Shown: in pieces, positions 7,820-16,649 of the stretch
Position numbering within the stretch: position 1 is the first letter of the stretch
Layout: every line of letters starts with the position of its first letter
Source of the DNA: Flavobacteriaceae bacterium
GTDB taxonomy: Bacteria; Bacteroidota; Bacteroidia; Flavobacteriales; Flavobacteriaceae
Direction of reading: 5' to 3'
Assembly: GCA_018657955.1 (NCBI GenBank)
Contig: JABHWD010000014.1
Coordinates: 1 to 64,000, forward strand
DNA: 64,000 nt
Notes under the pieces: generated by a model
Database searches by the model: none
Seen by the model: only the letters and a program-made list of their open reading frames with translations
What the model was told of the DNA's origin: nothing
Made by a program: the position numbers and the translations under genes

Positions 7820-8496
7820 TAAATAGCAAATTTATACCCAACGCCTTTAACAGTTTTAAAAAAAGTATGTTCTATTTTTTCTCTAAGTTTTCTAATATGA
7901 ACATCAATAGTCCTGTCTCCCACTACAACATCCTTGCCCCACACTGATTCAAGGATATAGTCTCTTTTAAATACTTTCCCTGGCTTGGATGCTAACAAAT
8001 ATAACAATTCAAATTCCTTTCTTGGTAAATTTATTTCTTTTCCTTCATGAGATACCTTATAGCTAGACCTGTCAATAATTAAATTTCCAATTTCTATAAT
8101 TTCAGCTTGATCTATTGATATTCTTCTAAGCAGTGATTTAACTTTGCTTAATAATATTTTTGGTTTTATAGGTTTTGTAATATAATCATCAGCGCCAGCA
8201 TTAAACCCTGCTATTTTACTGTAATCTTCACCTCGAGCAGATAAAAAAGTAATTAGTGTATGTTTTATTTTTTGTGTATTTCTTATTATTTCACAAGCTT
8301 CAATACCATCCATTTCAGGCATCATTACATCTAAAATAATTAAATGTGGCTCAATTTTTTCAGTCTGTTTTACGGCTTCAATTCCATTTTTTGCAGTATA
8401 TACATTGTAGCCAGCATTTTTTAGAGAATAAGAGATTATTTCTAAAATATCTGGCTCATCATCAACAAGCAAAATTTTAATATCTTCTGGATTCAA
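7819..8496 (-). CDS. Response regulator, OmpR/PhoB family
   Basis: A 225-residue two-domain regulator. The receiver domain (about 1-125) has the acidic pair DDE at 12-14, the phospho-accepting Asp56 in LIILDVMMPEMDG, and the conserved Lys in DDYITKPI. A winged-helix DNA-binding domain follows, with GDRTIDVHIRKLREKI as recognition helix and GVGYKF near the end. It is the partner of the histidine kinase whose start overlaps its stop. The 101-bp upstream region, shared with the divergent LuxE-like gene, contains a 19-bp perfect inverted repeat. Confidence 0.93.
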   Translation of the reverse strand: MNPEDIKILLVDDEPDILEIISYSLKNAGYNVYTAKNGIEAVKQTEKIEPHLIILDVMMPEMDGIEACEIIRNTQKIKHTLITFLSARGEDYSKIAGFNAGADDYITKPIKPKILLSKVKSLLRRISIDQAEIIEIGNLIIDRSSYKVSHEGKEINLPRKEFELLYLLASKPGKVFKRDYILESVWGKDVVVGDRTIDVHIRKLREKIEHTFFKTVKGVGYKFAI

Positions 8497-8543
8497 TGAC
8501 TTTTATTATTAATTATAAATATACCAACTTATAAGATTAGATC

Positions 8544-8587
8544 TAAATAATAAAGAGCATTAAATTAATAATGCTCTTTATTATTTA
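8544..8587. repeat. Perfect 19-bp inverted repeat between divergent genes
   Basis: The arm 8544-8562 is exactly complementary to 8569-8587, with a 6-nt loop (8563-8568). The core of the arm is AAAGAGCATTA. It lies between the response regulator (start at 8496, minus) and the LuxE-like gene (start at 8598, plus), so it cannot be a shared 3' terminator. It could be an operator, or an RNA hairpin in the short leader of the plus-strand gene. Confidence 0.8.
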
Positions 8588-8597
8588 TATTTAACAA

Positions 8598-9578
8598 GTG
8601 ATTGATTCAAATAAAATCTTAAACATTTCATCTTCTCAGGAGTTTGAGAAATACTCAATTAAAATTTTTAATTATCAATTTGAAAAGAATACTATTTATA
8701 GAGAATTCTGCAGATTGACAGGAAAAAATCCAAGTAACATTAGATCTTCTTTTGAAATTCCATTTTTACCTATTCAGTTTTTTAAAACCCATAAAATAAT
8801 TTCTTCAAATCAACCAATCAAAAAGACATTTTATAGCAGTGGTAGTACAAAAAATAATTTGAGCAAACACCACATTATAGATTTAAAACTTTATGAAGAT
8901 TGTTTTCTTAAAATATTTATGAATTTCTATGGGTCTCCATCCCAATATAACATAATAGCTCTATTGCCTACATACCTTGAGAATAAGAATTCATCACTTA
9001 TCTATATGGTAAATAAGCTAATTGAAAAATCAGAAAATAAACATAGCGAATTCTATCTTGACAATTATAAAAAATTAAAAGAAAAGCTACTTTATCTAGA
9101 AGAAGGGGATAAAAAAACTATTCTTTTTGGAGTTTCATATGCACTTTTAAATTTAATTGACTTCTATAAATTTAAATTAAAGAAAACGATAATAATAGAA
9201 ACCGGTGGCATGAAAGGTAAAAGAAAGGAATTAATTAAAAGTGAGTTACATCAAATGCTAAAAATTGGTTTTGGGGTTAAAAATATTAATAGCGAATATG
9301 GAATGACTGAATTAATATCTCAAGCCTATTCAATACATAATGAAAAATTTAAATCACCTCCATGGATGAAAATTTATATAAGGGAATCAGAAGATCCAAT
9401 GAATATTAAAACCGATAATAAAAGTGGAGGAATAAATATAATTGATTTAGCCAATTACAATTCTTGTTCATTTATAGCAACAGATGATCTTGGTAGATTA
9501 GATAAAAATGGAAATTTTGAGATTCTTGGAAGATTGGATAATTCTGATCAAAGAGGATGTAATCTGCTAATTGATTAA
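8598..9578 (+). CDS. LuxE/PaaK-like acyl-protein synthetase
   Basis: A 326-residue protein of the LuxE (acyl-protein synthetase) family, related to adenylate-forming enzymes. It contains FLPIQFFKTHKI near the N-terminus, the Ser/Gly-rich FYSSGSTKNN at about residues 75-85, NSEYGMTELISQAY (adenylate contact region) and the C-terminal DDLGRLDKNG. No other lux gene (luxA/B, luxC, luxD) is nearby, so bioluminescence is not implied; the likely chemistry is activation of a carboxylic acid. The start is GTG, 11 bases beyond the inverted repeat. The 3' end lies 2 bp from the convergent tyrS. Confidence 0.82.
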   Translation: MIDSNKILNISSSQEFEKYSIKIFNYQFEKNTIYREFCRLTGKNPSNIRSSFEIPFLPIQFFKTHKIISSNQPIKKTFYSSGSTKNNLSKHHIIDLKLYEDCFLKIFMNFYGSPSQYNIIALLPTYLENKNSSLIYMVNKLIEKSENKHSEFYLDNYKKLKEKLLYLEEGDKKTILFGVSYALLNLIDFYKFKLKKTIIIETGGMKGKRKELIKSELHQMLKIGFGVKNINSEYGMTELISQAYSIHNEKFKSPPWMKIYIRESEDPMNIKTDNKSGGINIIDLANYNSCSFIATDDLGRLDKNGNFEILGRLDNSDQRGCNLLID

Positions 9579-9580
9579 AT

Positions 9581-10879
9581 CTATACTGCTTTAATTATAT
9601 AAGTATTTCTCTTGCCCTTGTTTAATATTATGTATTTATTGCTTATTAAATCCTTTTTATCAATTATATAATCCTCATTGACTTTAATCTTATTGACTGA
9701 AATTGAATTTTCTCTTAAAGCTCTCCTAGCTTCTGAATTAGATTGAAGAAAATTTGTAGAATCTGATAAAGCTGAGATCATATTTAAACCTTTGTTAATT
9801 ATAGATAATTCTATTTCATATTGTGGAACGCCTTCAAATATTTCAAGAAAAATTGATTCATCTATAGCCTCAATATCTTCCTTAAAATTATTACTGAATA
9901 ATATATTTGAAGCCTTTAGAGCATTCTCATATGCCTCATCAGAATGTACAATCGAAGTAATTCCTTTAGAAAGAGCTTTCTGAAGAATTCTTAAATGTGG
10001 GGTCTTTTTATGTTCTGAGGTTAATTTCTTTATTTCTTCTTCAATCAAGAATGTAAATATTTTTATATACTTTTCAGCATCTTCATCTGATGTGTTCAAC
10101 CAATATTGATAAAATTTAAAAACAGAAGTTTTTTTGGGATCTAGCCAAATATTCCCTTCTTGTGTTTTACCAAACTTACTGCCATCAGATTTTATAATTA
10201 ATGGACAAGTTAAGGCATAACCTTTTCCATTCTCAATTCTTCTTATTAGCTCAGTGCCGCTAGTAATATTTCCCCATTGATCACTTCCGCCCATTTGAAT
10301 AGAGCAATCAAAATTCTTGTGCAAATAAAGAAAATCATATCCTTGGACCAACTGATATGAAAACTCAGTGAAGCTCATTCCTTCAGATTCATTATTAGAA
10401 ATTCTATTTTTCACAGAATCTTTTGACATCATATAATTAACCGTCATATGCTTTCCTACATCACGAATAAAGTCTAAGAATGTTAATCCTTTCATCCATT
10501 CTAAATTATTTAATAATAATGCTGGATTATCTTTTGACTCATCAAAGTCTAAAAAATGAGCCAACTGATCTTTAATTTGCTTTTGATTAGTTTTTAAGGT
10601 TACTTCATCAAGTAAATTTCTTTCTGATGATTTGCCAGAAGGATCTCCAATCATACCTGTCGCACCCCCTACTAATGCAATTGGACGATGACCAGATCTT
10701 TGAAAATGTGCTAATAACATTATTGGAACTAAGTGTCCTATATGTAATGAATTTGAGGTAGGATCAAAACCAATATAAGCAGATCTCATGTTCTTTTTCA
10801 GGAAATCTTCAAAACCAGGCATGATATCATGAATCATGCCCCTCCATTTAACTTCATCAATAAAATTATTTGATTTCAT
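9581..10879 (-). CDS. tyrS: Tyrosyl-tRNA synthetase
   Basis: A class I synthetase that charges tRNA-Tyr. The HIGH motif appears as HIGH (residues 46-49 from the chosen start), the KMSKS loop as KFGKT, and the S4-like RNA-binding domain is at the C-terminus (about 360-432). The ATG at 10877-10879 gives MKSNNFIDEVKWRGMIHDIMPG, the normal bacterial N-terminus; an in-frame TTG at 10897 is less likely. It is the last gene of a minus-strand group with the DUF4296 lipoprotein, pyrC and a glycosyltransferase. Confidence 0.95.
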   Translation of the reverse strand: MKSNNFIDEVKWRGMIHDIMPGFEDFLKKNMRSAYIGFDPTSNSLHIGHLVPIMLLAHFQRSGHRPIALVGGATGMIGDPSGKSSERNLLDEVTLKTNQKQIKDQLAHFLDFDESKDNPALLLNNLEWMKGLTFLDFIRDVGKHMTVNYMMSKDSVKNRISNNESEGMSFTEFSYQLVQGYDFLYLHKNFDCSIQMGGSDQWGNITSGTELIRRIENGKGYALTCPLIIKSDGSKFGKTQEGNIWLDPKKTSVFKFYQYWLNTSDEDAEKYIKIFTFLIEEEIKKLTSEHKKTPHLRILQKALSKGITSIVHSDEAYENALKASNILFSNNFKEDIEAIDESIFLEIFEGVPQYEIELSIINKGLNMISALSDSTNFLQSNSEARRALRENSISVNKIKVNEDYIIDKKDLISNKYIILNKGKRNTYIIKAV

Positions 10880-10907
10880 TTTATTAAATATAATCAAAGG
10901 TAATTGA

Positions 10908-11363
10908 TTAATTATTTTTTTTCAAGGGCATCATTGATCTTTTCATTTTAATACTATCTATTGTCTTTGATTTTTCTCTCTTTACAATTTCTAAACTTCT
11001 TTTAGCTCTATCTTTTTTATAATTCTCTATGCTATCCATAATTATCTGTTTGTTTTCTTGAAGCTTTTCCTTAACTCGATTATAAATATCTAAATACTTA
11101 TTTAAGTCATTTGAATAAAACTCGTTACTCAAAACAAACTGTAAACTATCAATATTGTATTTTTCAAAAATATATTTTTCTGGAATTACCCCATTATTCT
11201 CTAGAATTCTTCTATTAACCCCCTTAGAAACACTCATTAAAGTCATTTCGTAAATAACATCAACCATTTTTTCTTCAGATATTAAGTTATCTAGCATAGG
11301 TATTTTCTGAATATTTTCATTACAACCAAATAAAATAACAATTATAAATAATATTTTTTTCAT
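10908..11363 (-). CDS. DUF4296 lipoprotein
   Basis: A 151-residue predicted lipoprotein: a short hydrophobic signal (MKKILFIIVILFGC) with Cys14 as the lipidation site, then a helical, charged domain beginning with a region that contains SEEKMVDVIYEMTLM, which resembles DUF4296. Members occur in Flavobacteriia next to dihydroorotase, as here. The start overlaps the pyrC stop by 4 bp (ATGA), so it is co-translated. The function is unknown. The second half is rich in Lys, Arg and Glu and probably a long helix. Confidence 0.8.
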   Translation of the reverse strand: MKKILFIIVILFGCNENIQKIPMLDNLISEEKMVDVIYEMTLMSVSKGVNRRILENNGVIPEKYIFEKYNIDSLQFVLSNEFYSNDLNKYLDIYNRVKEKLQENKQIIMDSIENYKKDRAKRSLEIVKREKSKTIDSIKMKRSMMPLKKNN

Positions 11364-12700
11364 CTATCAAAAGTTAATTTTTTACCTAATTTTTTGTCAA
11401 ATATCTTGTCATTATTATAAACTATATTTCCATTAACTATTGTATGAGATATTCTAGACTTAAATGTGTTTCCTTCAAAAGGAGACCATCCGCATTTGTA
11501 TAAAATGTTGTCCTTGTTAACAGTCCATGGATTATTTAGATTGAAAATAACTATATCTGCATAATATCCTTCTTTAATAAAGCCTCTTTTTTCTATTTCA
11601 TATAAAATAGCAGGATTATGACACATTTTTTGTACAATTTTTTCCAATTTTATTTTATTGTTATGATACCCCTCTAACATCGCAACAAGAGAGTGTTGTA
11701 CTAAAGGACCTCCAGATGGACAATTAACATAATCATTACTTTTTTCTTCATATGTATGTGGTGCATGATCTGTTGCAATAATATCTATTCTATCATCATT
11801 TAAGGCTTTCCACAAGCCATCTTGATCAACTAAAGATTTAATAGAAGGGTTCCATTTGATTCTACTCCCATATTTTTCATAATCATCCTCACTGAAAGTT
11901 AAATGGTGAATACATACTTCAGCTGTTATTTTTTTATCCTTTAAATCAATAGAATTTGAAAATAAATCAGTTTCTTTTTTAGTTGAAAGATGGAACACAT
12001 GCAATCTAGCTCCTGTTTTTTTAGCCAAATCAATTGCCATAGATGAAGAAATATAGCAAGCCTCCTCATTTCTAATTTTTGAATGAAATTTTATTGGAAT
12101 TTTTTTTCCATATATATCAGTATATAGTTTAAGATTTGCTCTTATTGTATTTTCATCCTCGCAATGAACAGCAATTGGCAAATTACATTTTAAAAATATT
12201 TCCTCCAATGATTCAAGATTATCTACAAGCATATTCCCAGTAGATGATCCTAGAAATATTTTTAATGCCGGGACTTCCTTAAGGTCTAATTTTAATATTT
12301 CATTAATATTGTCATTAGTTCCTCCAAACATAAAAGAATAATTTGCTATTGATTTTTTTGATGCAATCGTGAATTTCTCTTTTAATTTATCTTTTGTTAT
12401 TGTTTGGGGTATTGTATTAGGCATTTCTAAAAATGAAGTTACTCCTCCTGCAACTGCTGCTCTAGATTCCGTGTAAATATCACCCTTATGTGTTAGCCCA
12501 GGCTCCCTAAAATGAACCTGATCATCTATTAATCCAGGGATAACATAGTTTCCCTCAGCATCTATAGTTATAGTATCTGATAATTTTGGGCTAATGGAAG
12601 GAGATATTTCCTTAATTATTTCATCTTCAATATATATATCTGACTGATATATTTTACCTTCATTAATTATTCTTCCATTTTTGATTAATATACTATTCAT
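11360..12700 (-). CDS. pyrC: Dihydroorotase
   Basis: A metal-dependent amidohydrolase of 446 residues that cyclises carbamoyl aspartate in pyrimidine synthesis. Metal and substrate motifs are PGLIDDQVHFREPG (55-68), the candidate carbamylated Lys in ALKIFLGSSTGN, AVHCED, LHVFHLST and ATDHAPH. The usual DxHVHxR reads DDQVHFR, so the first of the two HxH metal ligands is Gln61. A similar form is recalled from other Bacteroidetes, so activity is probably kept, but an inactive paralogue is possible. It sits between the GT2 gene (4 bp upstream) and the DUF4296 lipoprotein. Confidence 0.88.
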   Translation of the reverse strand: MNSILIKNGRIINEGKIYQSDIYIEDEIIKEISPSISPKLSDTITIDAEGNYVIPGLIDDQVHFREPGLTHKGDIYTESRAAVAGGVTSFLEMPNTIPQTITKDKLKEKFTIASKKSIANYSFMFGGTNDNINEILKLDLKEVPALKIFLGSSTGNMLVDNLESLEEIFLKCNLPIAVHCEDENTIRANLKLYTDIYGKKIPIKFHSKIRNEEACYISSSMAIDLAKKTGARLHVFHLSTKKETDLFSNSIDLKDKKITAEVCIHHLTFSEDDYEKYGSRIKWNPSIKSLVDQDGLWKALNDDRIDIIATDHAPHTYEEKSNDYVNCPSGGPLVQHSLVAMLEGYHNNKIKLEKIVQKMCHNPAILYEIEKRGFIKEGYYADIVIFNLNNPWTVNKDNILYKCGWSPFEGNTFKSRISHTIVNGNIVYNNDKIFDKKLGKKLTFDR

Positions 12701-12704
12701 AATA

Positions 12705-13433
12705 TTAAAAATCTGTAGAGAAAAAACTTTTAATTCTCATAAAAACAACTCCAAAAACTGCCTCACTAATTATAGAAGCGTTTAGCTTAGATTTACCATA
12801 TTTTCTGTCTGTAAATATTATTGGAATCTCAAGAATTTTAAATTTATTTAGATAAGATTTATATTTCATTTCAATTTGAAAAGCATATCCAATAAATTTA
12901 ACCATATCTAAATTAATTTTCTCAATTACATTCCTTTTATAACATATAAATCCAGAAGTTGGATCTTTGACGTTCATTCCTGTTAAAAACCTAACATAGT
13001 ATGAAGCAAATAAGGATAACATTATTCTTCCTATAGGCCAATTTACAACATTAATTCCTTCCTTATATCTAGACCCAATACATATATCTGCTACCCCTTC
13101 TTTGCACTTATTATAAAGAATTTTAATATCACGAGGGTCGTGAGAAAAATCAGCATCCATTTCAAAAATAAAATTATAATCTTTTTCTATAGCCCATTTA
13201 AATCCATGGATGTAAGCTGGCCCTAATCCAGATTTATTTTTTCTAATTTGAAGATATAATTGTTCCTTATATATGGTTTGAAGCTCAATTACTTTGGATG
13301 ATGTTTGATCAGGCGAGCTGTCATCAACTACAAGAATATTTATGTCATTATACAGGTCAAATATCGATTTAATGATTTTATCAATGTTTTCTTTCTCATT
13401 ATAAGTTGGTATTATGATCAATACATCATTCAT
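12705..13433 (-). CDS. Glycosyltransferase family 2, polyprenol-phosphate mannose synthase-like
   Basis: A 242-residue soluble GT2 enzyme. It starts VLIIIPTYNEKENI and has VVDDSSPDQT, the metal-binding DADFSHDP (DxD type), GSRYKEG and the acceptor-site region DPTSGFICY, all typical of dolichyl-phosphate mannose synthase relatives. It probably transfers a hexose from a nucleotide sugar to a polyprenyl phosphate at the inner membrane. There is no C-terminal membrane anchor. It is the first gene of the minus-strand group GT2-pyrC-DUF4296-tyrS. Confidence 0.88.
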   Translation of the reverse strand: MNDVLIIIPTYNEKENIDKIIKSIFDLYNDINILVVDDSSPDQTSSKVIELQTIYKEQLYLQIRKNKSGLGPAYIHGFKWAIEKDYNFIFEMDADFSHDPRDIKILYNKCKEGVADICIGSRYKEGINVVNWPIGRIMLSLFASYYVRFLTGMNVKDPTSGFICYKRNVIEKINLDMVKFIGYAFQIEMKYKSYLNKFKILEIPIIFTDRKYGKSKLNASIISEAVFGVVFMRIKSFFSTDF

Positions 13434-13508
13434 TTATTTTATCTTTTAAACAAAAATATAATATTTGTACGATAAAGTTTATAGTTTATTATCTATAATT
13501 TAGCTATT

Positions 13509-14159
13509 ATGATAAGAGATATATTATTAAAAGATGCATTTACAATCATTATATTATCTCTTATGATTATAATTACATTTATAAAGCTCAATTACGAGCA
13601 AAAATTCAATTATCTAATTAAAATATTTTGGAATAGATCTTACTTAAAAAAATATAAGAAAGAAAAAATCATATATAATGGATTTGATTATTTTCTTCAA
13701 ATTAACTTTGTTGTTTCAATTAGCCTTTTTGTATATACGTTTCAGTTGTTATCCAATAATCATTCATTATCATTTGATTTAATCAAATTAATAAATATAG
13801 TTGTGATTATAATAACTTTTTTAATGTTAAAAAATTTATCTGAACTTGTAGTCTCATGGGTTTTTAACATTAGCTGGGCAATTAAACCATATTTAAATGA
13901 AAAAATTAATTATAATAACCTAATTGGATTAATTATTCTCCCAATTAATATTCTAATAATATTTTTTTTTAACCCAAGTATTAACATTCTATTTATCTTC
14001 ATTTCTATCATATTGTTCCTAAAATTAACTAGTTATATAAATTCATTCATATTACATCAAAAAACAATCAAAAAAAGCTGGTTTTATTTTATTTTGTATC
14101 TTTGCACACTCGAAATTATACCTTATCTATTATTGTATGATTTTTTCCTTTCTATATAG
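13509..14159 (+). CDS. DUF4271 integral membrane protein
   Basis: A 216-residue protein with about six hydrophobic helices (near residues 12-26, 67-84, 92-108, 138-154, 156-172 and 194-214). It resembles DUF4271, a Bacteroidetes-specific membrane family of unknown role that is often found just upstream of hemD, as here (22 bp spacing). The codon usage is extremely A+T-rich, with many Ile, Leu and Asn codons. Confidence 0.78.
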   Translation: MIRDILLKDAFTIIILSLMIIITFIKLNYEQKFNYLIKIFWNRSYLKKYKKEKIIYNGFDYFLQINFVVSISLFVYTFQLLSNNHSLSFDLIKLINIVVIIITFLMLKNLSELVVSWVFNISWAIKPYLNEKINYNNLIGLIILPINILIIFFFNPSINILFIFISIILFLKLTSYINSFILHQKTIKKSWFYFILYLCTLEIIPYLLLYDFFLSI

Positions 14160-14181
14160 GGAAGATGTTAAATGTTAAAAG

Positions 14182-14931
14182 ATGACAAAGATAAAAACAA
14201 TTTTAGTTTCACAACCTAAACCAACATTGGTGAATTCACCATATTTTGAACTTCAGAAAAAAAGGAAATTAAAAATTAACTTTGTTCCCTTTATTCATGT
14301 TAAAGGAGCAACTCTTAAAGAAATCAGATTACAAAAAATTGATTTATCTAAATTTTCATCTATAATATTAACAAGCAGATACGCAGTTGATCACTATTTT
14401 AGAGTATGTGATAGAATGAGGTTTAAAGTTCCTGATTCTATGAAATATTTTTGTCAATCAGAAGCTGTAGCATTTTACCTTCAAAAATATGTTGTTTATA
14501 GGAAAAGGAAAATATATGTTGGTGAAAGAAGTTTTAAAGAACTATGCCCTATAATATCAAAGCATAAAAATGAAAATTTTTTACTACCTACAACAGATAA
14601 ACTAAAACCTGAAGTCCCTGAACTTCTTAATAATCTTGATATAAAATGGAAAAAATGTGTATTTTATAAAACAGTAATAAGCGATCTAACTGAATTAACA
14701 AATGTTACATATGATGTTTTAGTTTTCTTTAGTCCATCAGGAATTGAATCTCTATTTCAAAACTTTCCAAAATTTGAACAAAATGGAACAAAAATTGCAG
14801 TTTTTGGTTCAATAACAAAAAAAGCTGTGGAAGAGAAAGGTCTTAATGTAGATATCTATGCTCCTTCTCCAAAATTTCCTTCTATGACAATGGCCTTAGA
14901 TAATTATATTTTTAAATCAAATAAAAAATAG
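14182..14931 (+). CDS. hemD: Uroporphyrinogen-III synthase
   Basis: A 249-residue HemD-family protein, which closes hydroxymethylbilane to uroporphyrinogen III for haem. Visible signatures are ILTSRYAVDHYF near residue 60, VFFSPSGIESLF near 185, and FGSITKKAVEEKGLNVDIYAPSP near the end, the two pseudo-symmetric Rossmann-like halves. It is the second gene after DUF4271. Its stop is separated by one base from the stop of the convergent pckA. Confidence 0.88.
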   Translation: MTKIKTILVSQPKPTLVNSPYFELQKKRKLKINFVPFIHVKGATLKEIRLQKIDLSKFSSIILTSRYAVDHYFRVCDRMRFKVPDSMKYFCQSEAVAFYLQKYVVYRKRKIYVGERSFKELCPIISKHKNENFLLPTTDKLKPEVPELLNNLDIKWKKCVFYKTVISDLTELTNVTYDVLVFFSPSGIESLFQNFPKFEQNGTKIAVFGSITKKAVEEKGLNVDIYAPSPKFPSMTMALDNYIFKSNKK

Positions 14932-14932
14932 A

Positions 14933-16543
14933 CTATTTAATGTTTGGAGCGCCATCTAAAATTGCTTTATCAGCAAATTCCTTAAATTTTTCAAAATTGT
15001 CGATAAAATAGTTGGACAACATATATGCCTTTTTATAATATTTTTCATCATTATTCCAGGTTTTCCTAGGGCTCAGAATATCAGAAGGAACATTTGGACA
15101 TTCTCTTGGCTGCTGAACATTAAAAACAGAATGAATATGATAATTGTTGTCATTTATTCTGTCTAATTCGCCATCCATTGCGGCATTGATCATTCCTCTT
15201 GTATATTTTAATTTCATTCTTCTTCCTACACCGTATGGTCCTCCAGTCCATCCAGTATTCACTAGCCAAACATTAACATTTGACTTCTCCATTTTATTTA
15301 TTAGCATTTTTGCATAAACCGTTGGGTGTAATGGCATAAAAGGAGCACCAAAACATGCAGAAAATGATGGTTCAGGCTCATTAATACCTGCTTCTGTTCC
15401 TGCGACTTTTGATGTATATCCAGAAATGAAGTGATATGCAGACTGAGCAGGATTTAATTTTGATATTGGAGGTAAAACTCCAAAAGCATCTGCTGTTAAG
15501 AAAAAGATATTTTTAGGGTTTTCTCCTTGTGAAGGTGTCATTATATTTTCAATAAAATGTATTGGATAACTAACCCTTGTGTTTTGAGTTATTGATTTGT
15601 TACTATAATCAACAGCACCCATGTCATCTATAATTACATTTTCTAGCAAAGCTCCAGGTCTGATTGCATTATAGATTTCAGGCTCTTTATCTTTAGATAG
15701 ATTTATAACCTTGGCATAACATCCTCCTTCAAAATTAAAAATTTTGTTTTTCGAATTCCATCCATGCTCATCATCTCCAATAAGTTTTCTACTACTATCT
15801 GTAGATAAGGTTGTTTTCCCTGTTCCAGACAAGCCAAAGAAAATAGATGTATCACCATTACTTCCAGTATTTGCACTACAATGCATAGGCAATACATTTT
15901 TATAAACAGGTAAAGTAAAATTTAAAACCGAAAAAATTCCTTTTTTTATTTCCCCAGTATATCCTGTTCCTCCTATTATTATAATTTGTTTAGAAAAATT
16001 AATTATTGAAAAATTCTTATCTTTTACTTTATCATACTTTGGATCTGCAAAGAAATTTGGAGCACTGATGACTGTCCAATCAGGATTAAAATCTTCCACT
16101 GAATCTCTGTCCAATCTAAGAAACATATTATGTACAAAGATATCACTCCAAGGAATTTCACAAATAGTTCTTATATTAATTTTACATTCACTATTTGCAC
16201 ATGCAGAAGCGTCTCTTACGTATAACTCTTTATTTGATAGATACTTTGTTATTTTGTTATATAAATTTTCAAATGAAGTTTGATCTATTGGAATATTTAT
16301 GTCTCCCCACCATACCTTATTTTCAGTGATATTATCTTTAACGATATATCTATCCTTTGGGGCTCTTCCTGTAAATCTTCCTGTATTTACTGAAAGAACT
16401 CCATCATTAGTAAGTTGTCCTAAATTGCTTGAAACTGATATCTTAGTGAGATCAGATACTGAAAGATTATAATTTATTTTTGATTTAAATATTCCATAAA
16501 TATCTAAGGAGATTTTTCTTAAGATATTTGAATTGTCATTCAT
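14933..16543 (-). CDS. pckA: Phosphoenolpyruvate carboxykinase (ATP)
   Basis: A 536-residue enzyme of normal length that converts oxaloacetate and ATP to PEP and CO2, the entry to gluconeogenesis. The kinase-specific P-loop is FGLSGTGKTTLS. Metal and substrate motifs are HCSANTG, IGDDEHGW and NTGWTGGPYGVG, and the N-terminus has the oxaloacetate-binding GRFTGRAPKDRYIV. The gene is monocistronic between convergent hemD and the divergent saccharopine dehydrogenase. Confidence 0.97.
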   Translation of the reverse strand: MNDNSNILRKISLDIYGIFKSKINYNLSVSDLTKISVSSNLGQLTNDGVLSVNTGRFTGRAPKDRYIVKDNITENKVWWGDINIPIDQTSFENLYNKITKYLSNKELYVRDASACANSECKINIRTICEIPWSDIFVHNMFLRLDRDSVEDFNPDWTVISAPNFFADPKYDKVKDKNFSIINFSKQIIIIGGTGYTGEIKKGIFSVLNFTLPVYKNVLPMHCSANTGSNGDTSIFFGLSGTGKTTLSTDSSRKLIGDDEHGWNSKNKIFNFEGGCYAKVINLSKDKEPEIYNAIRPGALLENVIIDDMGAVDYSNKSITQNTRVSYPIHFIENIMTPSQGENPKNIFFLTADAFGVLPPISKLNPAQSAYHFISGYTSKVAGTEAGINEPEPSFSACFGAPFMPLHPTVYAKMLINKMEKSNVNVWLVNTGWTGGPYGVGRRMKLKYTRGMINAAMDGELDRINDNNYHIHSVFNVQQPRECPNVPSDILSPRKTWNNDEKYYKKAYMLSNYFIDNFEKFKEFADKAILDGAPNIK

Positions 16544-16649
16544 AAAAATAACTTTTGTAATTATGTAAATGGTTGGTAAATTTAATCTAAAATTATTAAT
16601 TAATAAAATTTTATTTTAGTAATATTACTTAATATTTTATTTAAAATAG

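Noticed and set aside
8598-9578. Bioluminescence (lux) genes
   Set aside because: Only a LuxE-like protein is present; no luciferase or reductase genes are nearby.
10880-10897. TTG start for tyrS, adding six residues
   Set aside because: The ATG at 10877-10879 gives the usual TyrS N-terminus.
16068-16283. 71-residue frame opposite pckA
   Set aside because: Shadow of pckA codons; no independent support.
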